Shown here piece by piece: positions 59,779 to 64,000 of a stretch of 64,000 bases of DNA; the first letter of the stretch is position 1, and every line of letters starts with the position of its first letter. A program made the position numbers and the translations under genes. The DNA is from Myxococcales bacterium (GTDB lineage Bacteria > Myxococcota_A > UBA9160 > UBA4427), in NCBI GenBank assembly GCA_012959805.1, contig DUCN01000057.1, positions 1 through 64,000 of the forward strand, written 5' to 3'. Below the pieces are notes generated by a model. It worked only from the letters and a program-made list of their open reading frames with translations, searched no databases and was not told the origin of the DNA.

Positions 59779-61881
59779 TTGCCGTCCGCTGAAACGAATC
59801 CGCTGCATTCATTCGGAACGCTCCCGCGATTCGATCTCATCCGGCCGAGCCATGTCGAGCCGGCGATTCGGGATCTGATCGAGACGCTCTCCGTCGAACT
59901 CGAACAGCTGGAAAAGAATCTCGAGCCCACCTGGTCGGGGCTCATCGAAAAACTCGAATCGATGAGTGAGCAACTGGGTTATGCCTGGGGACTCGTCGGG
60001 CATCTGATGGGCGTCCAAAATAGTGACGCGCTTCGCGATGCCCATTCGGCCGTACAGGGCGAACTCGTAGTCTTTGGATTGCGTCAGGCACAGAGCCGCC
60101 CGATTTTCGAAGGTCTCGAAGCACTGCGATCGGGACCGAGCTTCCGCTCACTCGAAGGGCCCCAGAAACGCATCATCGAGAATCTCTTGCGTGAGGCTCA
60201 GCATTCCGGCGTAGGCCTGGCGGATGCTGAAAGGGAGCGTTTCAACGAGATTGCCGCAGAACTCGCCGAACTCGGAACGAAGTTCAGCAATCACCTGCTC
60301 GATGCGACGAACGATTTCGAACTGACGATCATGGATCCCTCGGACATGGCCGGGATCCCCGACAGCCTCAAGGCGCTCACCGCTCAGGATGCTCGGAGTC
60401 ATGGGGCCCCCGAGGCCACGCCGGAGGACGGACCGTGGCGCCTCACCCTGGACGCACCGATCTTGATTCCGTTTCTCGAACATGGTCAACAAAGATCGCG
60501 TCGAGAGGAGCTCTATCGCGCCTATGTCACACGGGCCAGCAGCGGCGAGTTTGATAACACGCCGATCATCGAACAGATCCTGTCACGACGACACGAGATG
60601 GCCGAACTCCTGGGGTTTTCGAGTTACGCCGATCTATCGATCGATTCAAAGATGGCGCCGGAACTGTCTGCGGTCGAAGACCTGCTGGAAGAACTTCGAT
60701 CCGCCTCGATGGATTCAGCGCGGGGCGAACTAGACGCCCTGCGCGAGTTTGCAGCGCAAGACAAGACGCGAAATGACGAGGGGAGCGAATCCGGGGAGAG
60801 CCTCGAACTCTGGGACGTGGCCTTCTATGCCGAGAGGCTTCGGGAGGCGCGCTTCGACTACTCCGAGGAAGCGCTACGACCGTATTTCCCGCTGCCGTAC
60901 GTGTTGGATGGGTTGTTCGCCCTGGCCAACCGGCTATTCGGGGTTTCGATTGTGGCGGCGGATGGTGACACGCCGGTCTGGCATCCCGATGTTCGTTTCT
61001 TCCGCGTGACGGACGCTGGCAGTGAGCCCATCGCGTCTTTTTTCCTCGACCCCTATTCGCGCTCGGGCGAAAAGCGAGGCGGCGCGTGGATGGATGAATG
61101 CCTGGGTCGCAACGCGCGAACCGGCGGACTTCCGGTGGCCTATCTCGTCTGCAACCAGACGCCGCCGGTCGGTGATTCGCCCTCGCTCATGTCCTTCGGC
61201 GAAGTGTTGACGCTCTTTCATGAATTCGGTCACGGCCTCCAACACATGCTGACCCGAGTCGAACACACCTTGGCCGCTGGGATTCGCAATATTGAATGGG
61301 ATGCGGTCGAGCTGCCCAGTCAGTTCATGGAAAACTGGTGCTACCACAAAGAGACTCTGCTCGGACTCTCGAAGCATTTCGAAACCGGCGAGCGACTTCC
61401 GGATGAGCTCTACGAGAAGATCAAAGCGGCTCGGACCTATCGAGCAGCGAGCCAGATGCTTCGCCAGCTCTATTTTTCGTCCATGGATCTCGCGCTTCAT
61501 TCAAAGGTGAGGGCCGAATCAGGTGAAGATATCCTCCTTGTTCAGCGCCGGATTGCGGAAACGACAACCGTGATGGCGCCGCTGCCAGAGGATCGATTTC
61601 TCTGCAGCTTCGGTCATATCTTTGCCGGTGGTTATGCGGCCGGATATTACAGCTACAAGTGGGCGGAGGTTCTCTCAGCGGATGCCTTTTCGGCGTTCGA
61701 AGAGGCGGGGCTCGGCGAGCCCGCGGCAGTGGCGGAAACCGGTCGGCGTTTTCGAGAGACTGTGCTCTCACTGGGCGGCGGCACCGCTCCCATGGAAGTC
61801 TTTGAGGCATTTCGCGGGCGAGCGCCATCGCCGGACGCGCTGCTTCGTCACTCGGGCCTGACATCCGAGGCGAGTACTTGA
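59779..61881 (+). CDS. prlC: M3-family metallopeptidase, oligopeptidase A
   Basis: A 700-residue cytosolic zinc endopeptidase. The zinc site is LTLFHEFGHGLQHMLTRVEH (HExGH with downstream Glu, here IEWDAVELPSQFMENW). The N-terminal alpha-helical lid (IRPSHVEPAIRDLIETLSVE) matches oligopeptidase A, including HVEPAI. The C-terminal part has SFGHIFAGGYAAGYYSYKWA, typical of the family (GxxYAAGYYSYLWA). It degrades peptides of about 8-20 residues, such as cleaved signal peptides. TTG start 59779 with AAAGGG. The stop overlaps the next gene's TTG. Confidence 0.93.
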   Translation: MPSAETNPLHSFGTLPRFDLIRPSHVEPAIRDLIETLSVELEQLEKNLEPTWSGLIEKLESMSEQLGYAWGLVGHLMGVQNSDALRDAHSAVQGELVVFGLRQAQSRPIFEGLEALRSGPSFRSLEGPQKRIIENLLREAQHSGVGLADAERERFNEIAAELAELGTKFSNHLLDATNDFELTIMDPSDMAGIPDSLKALTAQDARSHGAPEATPEDGPWRLTLDAPILIPFLEHGQQRSRREELYRAYVTRASSGEFDNTPIIEQILSRRHEMAELLGFSSYADLSIDSKMAPELSAVEDLLEELRSASMDSARGELDALREFAAQDKTRNDEGSESGESLELWDVAFYAERLREARFDYSEEALRPYFPLPYVLDGLFALANRLFGVSIVAADGDTPVWHPDVRFFRVTDAGSEPIASFFLDPYSRSGEKRGGAWMDECLGRNARTGGLPVAYLVCNQTPPVGDSPSLMSFGEVLTLFHEFGHGLQHMLTRVEHTLAAGIRNIEWDAVELPSQFMENWCYHKETLLGLSKHFETGERLPDELYEKIKAARTYRAASQMLRQLYFSSMDLALHSKVRAESGEDILLVQRRIAETTTVMAPLPEDRFLCSFGHIFAGGYAAGYYSYKWAEVLSADAFSAFEEAGLGEPAAVAETGRRFRETVLSLGGGTAPMEVFEAFRGRAPSPDALLRHSGLTSEAST

Positions 61882-62279
61882 CCCAGGAGGAAAAGGGCTG
61901 GCGCCCGGTCTATCGCATCGTTTGCCGGATTCCGGCTGGGCAGGTCGCGACCTACGGCCAGATCGCCGCGATGTCCGGGATGCCGCGAGCAGCACGACAG
62001 GTCGGCTGGGCATTGGCTGCGCTGGGGGAAGAGGATGACGTACCCTGGCATCGGGTGATCAATGCCCAGGGCGAGATCAGTCCCCGCGGTGGTCCCGAGG
62101 CCGTCGATCTTCAGCGTGCGCTTCTCAAATCCGAGGGAATTGAATTCAATCGACGTGATCGCATCGACTTAGATCGCTATTGCTGGTTGCCGGGAAGTCG
62201 AAAAACAAAGAGTGCGAAGAAAGCCGCGAAGAAGTCGGCCCACAAGAATCCGCAGACCAGAAGAGGAAGTGCCAGATGA
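61878..62279 (+). CDS. Alkyltransferase-like protein (MGMT fold with PWHR)
   Basis: A 133-residue protein of the O6-alkylguanine-DNA alkyltransferase C-terminal domain type: VCRIPAGQVATYGQIAAMSG, then ARQVGWALAALGEEDDVPW and HRVINAQGEIS. The active site reads PWHRV where alkyltransferases have PCHRV. Without that Cys it cannot remove alkyl groups itself. Such alkyltransferase-like (ATL) proteins bind O6-alkylguanine, bend DNA and bring nucleotide excision repair. A Lys-rich tail (KKAAKKSAHKNPQTRRGS) is added. Start TTG 61878 overlaps prlC. Its end shares bases with the following 78-residue gene. Confidence 0.88.
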   Translation: MTQEEKGWRPVYRIVCRIPAGQVATYGQIAAMSGMPRAARQVGWALAALGEEDDVPWHRVINAQGEISPRGGPEAVDLQRALLKSEGIEFNRRDRIDLDRYCWLPGSRKTKSAKKAAKKSAHKNPQTRRGSAR

Positions 62280-62512
62280 TCAAACTCGCAATCGACTTCG
62301 AGAATCCGGGCAAAGAATGGTGGGATAGTGGGGGCCGCGAATTGTGGGAATCCATCACCGAGGCCTTCGACAACAACGATGTCGCCGTCGACGAATCGAT
62401 TGCCGAATCATGGCTGGTTGAAGCCGCACGTATTCCGGGATGGATGGGTGGACCCGAATGGGCGCCTCATCCGGTCTGTCTGAAGCAGGTCGACGAGGAC
62501 GAAATCGTTTGA
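62276..62512 (+). CDS. Small acidic protein of unknown function
   Basis: A 78-residue protein, MIKLAIDFENPGKEWWDSGG, then ELWESITEAFDNNDVAVDES and PGWMGGPEWAPHPVCLKQV. It is rich in Trp (six) and acids; one Cys. I do not recognise a family. Both its start (four-base overlap with the ATL gene) and its stop (four-base TTGA overlap with the next gene) are joined to neighbours, so it is likely translated. Confidence 0.6.
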   Translation: MIKLAIDFENPGKEWWDSGGRELWESITEAFDNNDVAVDESIAESWLVEAARIPGWMGGPEWAPHPVCLKQVDEDEIV

Positions 62513-63930
62513 GTCCCGATTCGTTCCCAGCAGGGGAGCGGTCCACCCTGCTCGACCAGGTTCCCGATCTTGTTCCCACGCTTGCGCGGGCCGTGTCCTC
62601 GATCGGTGGACGCCTGGTCCTAGTGGGTGGCTGGGTGCGTGATGGTCTGAATGGAGATCACTCAAAGGATCTTGATGTCGAAATTTTCGGCTTGTCCGAA
62701 GATGAAATCACGAAGCTGCTCTCGCCCTTTGGATTTACAAAGCCGGTCGGCCGAGAATTCTCGGTCTGGCGTCAGATGCGCCAGGGCATCGATGTGGCGC
62801 TGCCGCGCGGTGGTGGCGAACGCTTCCGGCCGAGCGCGGGGGACTCACTCGACGAAGCCTTTCGCGAGGCGAGTCGGCATCGGGACCTAACGATCAACGC
62901 GGTCGGATGGGACCCGATGGCTGATCGAGTGATCGATCCGTGGAATGGTCAGCATGATCTCCGGGCGAGACGATTGAAGGCGGTATCGGCAGAGACTTTC
63001 GGATCGGATCCTCTTCGGGTCCTGCGAGTGGCGAGGCTGAAGGCTCGCTTCGAGGCACAAGTCGATTCGAATCTCGAAGCGATTTGTCGCGGGATCGACT
63101 TGCAGGAGCTTGCCCCGGAGAGAGTTGCCGCGGAGCTTTGGCGAATTCTGTGCGAGTCCCCACGTCCCTCGATCGCCTTCGAATTCCTGGCGAGCATCGA
63201 TCAAGTCGGAGTCTTCGCGCCGATCGAGGCGCTCCAGGGCGTCGCGCAGGATCCGGAATGGCATCCTGAAGGCGATGTCTTCGTTCATACCTGTCTGGTG
63301 GTTGATCGCGCCGCAGAGATTTCGCGGGCAGAGGCGTTGTCTGGAGACGAGCAGATTCTGCTGATGGTTTCGGCCCTTTGTCACGATCTGGGGAAGCCGA
63401 CGACGACAAAGGTCGAAGCCGATGGCCGCATTCGATCACTCCAGCACGAGGCCGAGAGCGCCCGGCAGACACAGTCCTGGCTCAACACACTCTGCCTGGG
63501 CGAGGGTCGTATTCGCGCCGTCGTCGGACTAGTGGCCCAACATCTGGCACCGGCACAGTTCGTGAGTCAGGGAGCCGGCGCGCGCGCCTATCGTCGATTG
63601 GCTCGAAAACTCGAGCCCGCTGGCGTAACCGTGGTTGAACTCGAGCGTCTGGCGCGTGCCGACCATTTGGGTCGCACGACCGCTGACGCCGAAGCGGGTC
63701 GATTCGAAGCGGGCGAGCGGTTCCTCGAGGCGGCGAGGAGCGCTGACATTCATGAGGGCGTGCGACCGGATGTCGTTTCCGCCTCCATGCTGATGGCACG
63801 GGGAATCGTTCCGGGGCCTGCGTTGGGACATATGCTCGCTCGCTGCCGCGAAATCGAGGATGCGACGGGTAGCCAAGACGCTTCGTCCATCGCAGAGACG
63901 GTCCTGCGAGAATTCGAAACGGACCAGTGA
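62509..63930 (+). CDS. tRNA nucleotidyltransferase with HD domain
   Basis: A 473-residue class II tRNA nucleotidyltransferase. Motif A is LVLVGGWVRDGLNGDHSKDL, then DVEIFG. Motif B is RHRDLTINAVGWDPMADRV. Motif D is DPLRVLRVARLKARFEAQVD. After it comes an HD phosphohydrolase: WHPEGDVFVHTCLVVDRAAE (first His) and MVSALCHDLGKPTTTKVEAD (HD). This is the layout of enterobacterial-type CCA enzymes. Because another family member lies at 50892, the two may split CC and A addition. The symbol cca is not used because the exact activity is open. TTG start overlaps the preceding stop. Confidence 0.88.
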   Translation: MSPDSFPAGERSTLLDQVPDLVPTLARAVSSIGGRLVLVGGWVRDGLNGDHSKDLDVEIFGLSEDEITKLLSPFGFTKPVGREFSVWRQMRQGIDVALPRGGGERFRPSAGDSLDEAFREASRHRDLTINAVGWDPMADRVIDPWNGQHDLRARRLKAVSAETFGSDPLRVLRVARLKARFEAQVDSNLEAICRGIDLQELAPERVAAELWRILCESPRPSIAFEFLASIDQVGVFAPIEALQGVAQDPEWHPEGDVFVHTCLVVDRAAEISRAEALSGDEQILLMVSALCHDLGKPTTTKVEADGRIRSLQHEAESARQTQSWLNTLCLGEGRIRAVVGLVAQHLAPAQFVSQGAGARAYRRLARKLEPAGVTVVELERLARADHLGRTTADAEAGRFEAGERFLEAARSADIHEGVRPDVVSASMLMARGIVPGPALGHMLARCREIEDATGSQDASSIAETVLREFETDQ

Positions 63931-64000
63931 CTAACGACTGGCGACTAACGTAGGAGTCTTGGACGAATCGCCGGTTTGCCGCTTCGCTCGAAAAACTGAC

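Noticed and set aside
1..64000. tRNA, rRNA, CRISPR arrays, insertion sequences
   Set aside because: Looked for cloverleaf-like spacers, direct repeats with unique spacers, and transposase motifs in the gaps; none seen by eye, though a tRNA scan would be more sensitive.

Overview
The window looks like chromosome from a Gram-negative bacterium of the former Deltaproteobacteria (Myxococcota, Desulfobacterota or Binatota type). LptD, a LapA/LapB-type pair, IHF and S1 indicate a proteobacterial-type envelope and cell. The complete trpEGDCFBA block, a pheA-hisC-tyrA block and ScpA/ScpB with RluB fit that broad group. Lineage is inferred from gene content, not from a marker-gene search. I saw no rRNA, tRNA, CRISPR array, transposase or prophage.

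0-5 kb is an eroding catabolic or secondary-metabolism patch. It holds two ABM-type monooxygenases, a deazaflavin-dependent reductase and a dienelactone hydrolase, mixed with remnants of an NTF2/SnoaL-like protein, a CmcJ-type oxygenase, a VOC protein and half of a CmcI-type hydroxylase. 5-16 kb carries a von Willebrand A lipoprotein, SerB, an MFS exporter, a SIR2 deacylase next to an AcoX-like NAD-kinase-fold protein, a frameshifted acidic coiled-coil gene, a Ser/Thr kinase fused to a cyclic-nucleotide-binding domain, GreB, a ChaC-like protein and a CvpA-like protein.

16-25 kb has the most unexpected item: a 45-residue peptide whose core matches the PQQ precursor PqqA, directly downstream of a sulfotransferase and with a hairpin across its start codon. 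It is followed by a PilZ/cNMP fusion, a truncated exosortase-like frame coupled to queG, a methyltransferase, a phosphodiesterase, dcd with an internally deleted dtd, a CcdA/TlpA pair and a Crp-type regulator.

25-41 kb is core metabolism and envelope: lptD, the tight trp operon, coaE converging on trpA, a dead GGDEF gene in a gene-poor gap, then pheA-hisC-tyrA and rpsA-ihfB. The genes aroA and cmk, often found between tyrA and rpsA, are absent. 41-52 kb is a long run of touching genes: lapA, a TPR protein, mutS, an amidase, glnD, xerD and a tRNA nucleotidyltransferase. 52-64 kb has scpA, scpB, rluB, a DUF368 transporter, an SRAP protein, a DUF3311/SSS symporter pair, an M3 peptidase, an alkyltransferase-like protein and a second, HD-domain tRNA nucleotidyltransferase.

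Many neighbouring genes share 1-8 bp (ATGA, TTGA or GTGA junctions), so operons are probably translationally coupled. Start codons were chosen from Shine-Dalgarno spacing, family start patterns and neighbour overlap, and several remain uncertain.
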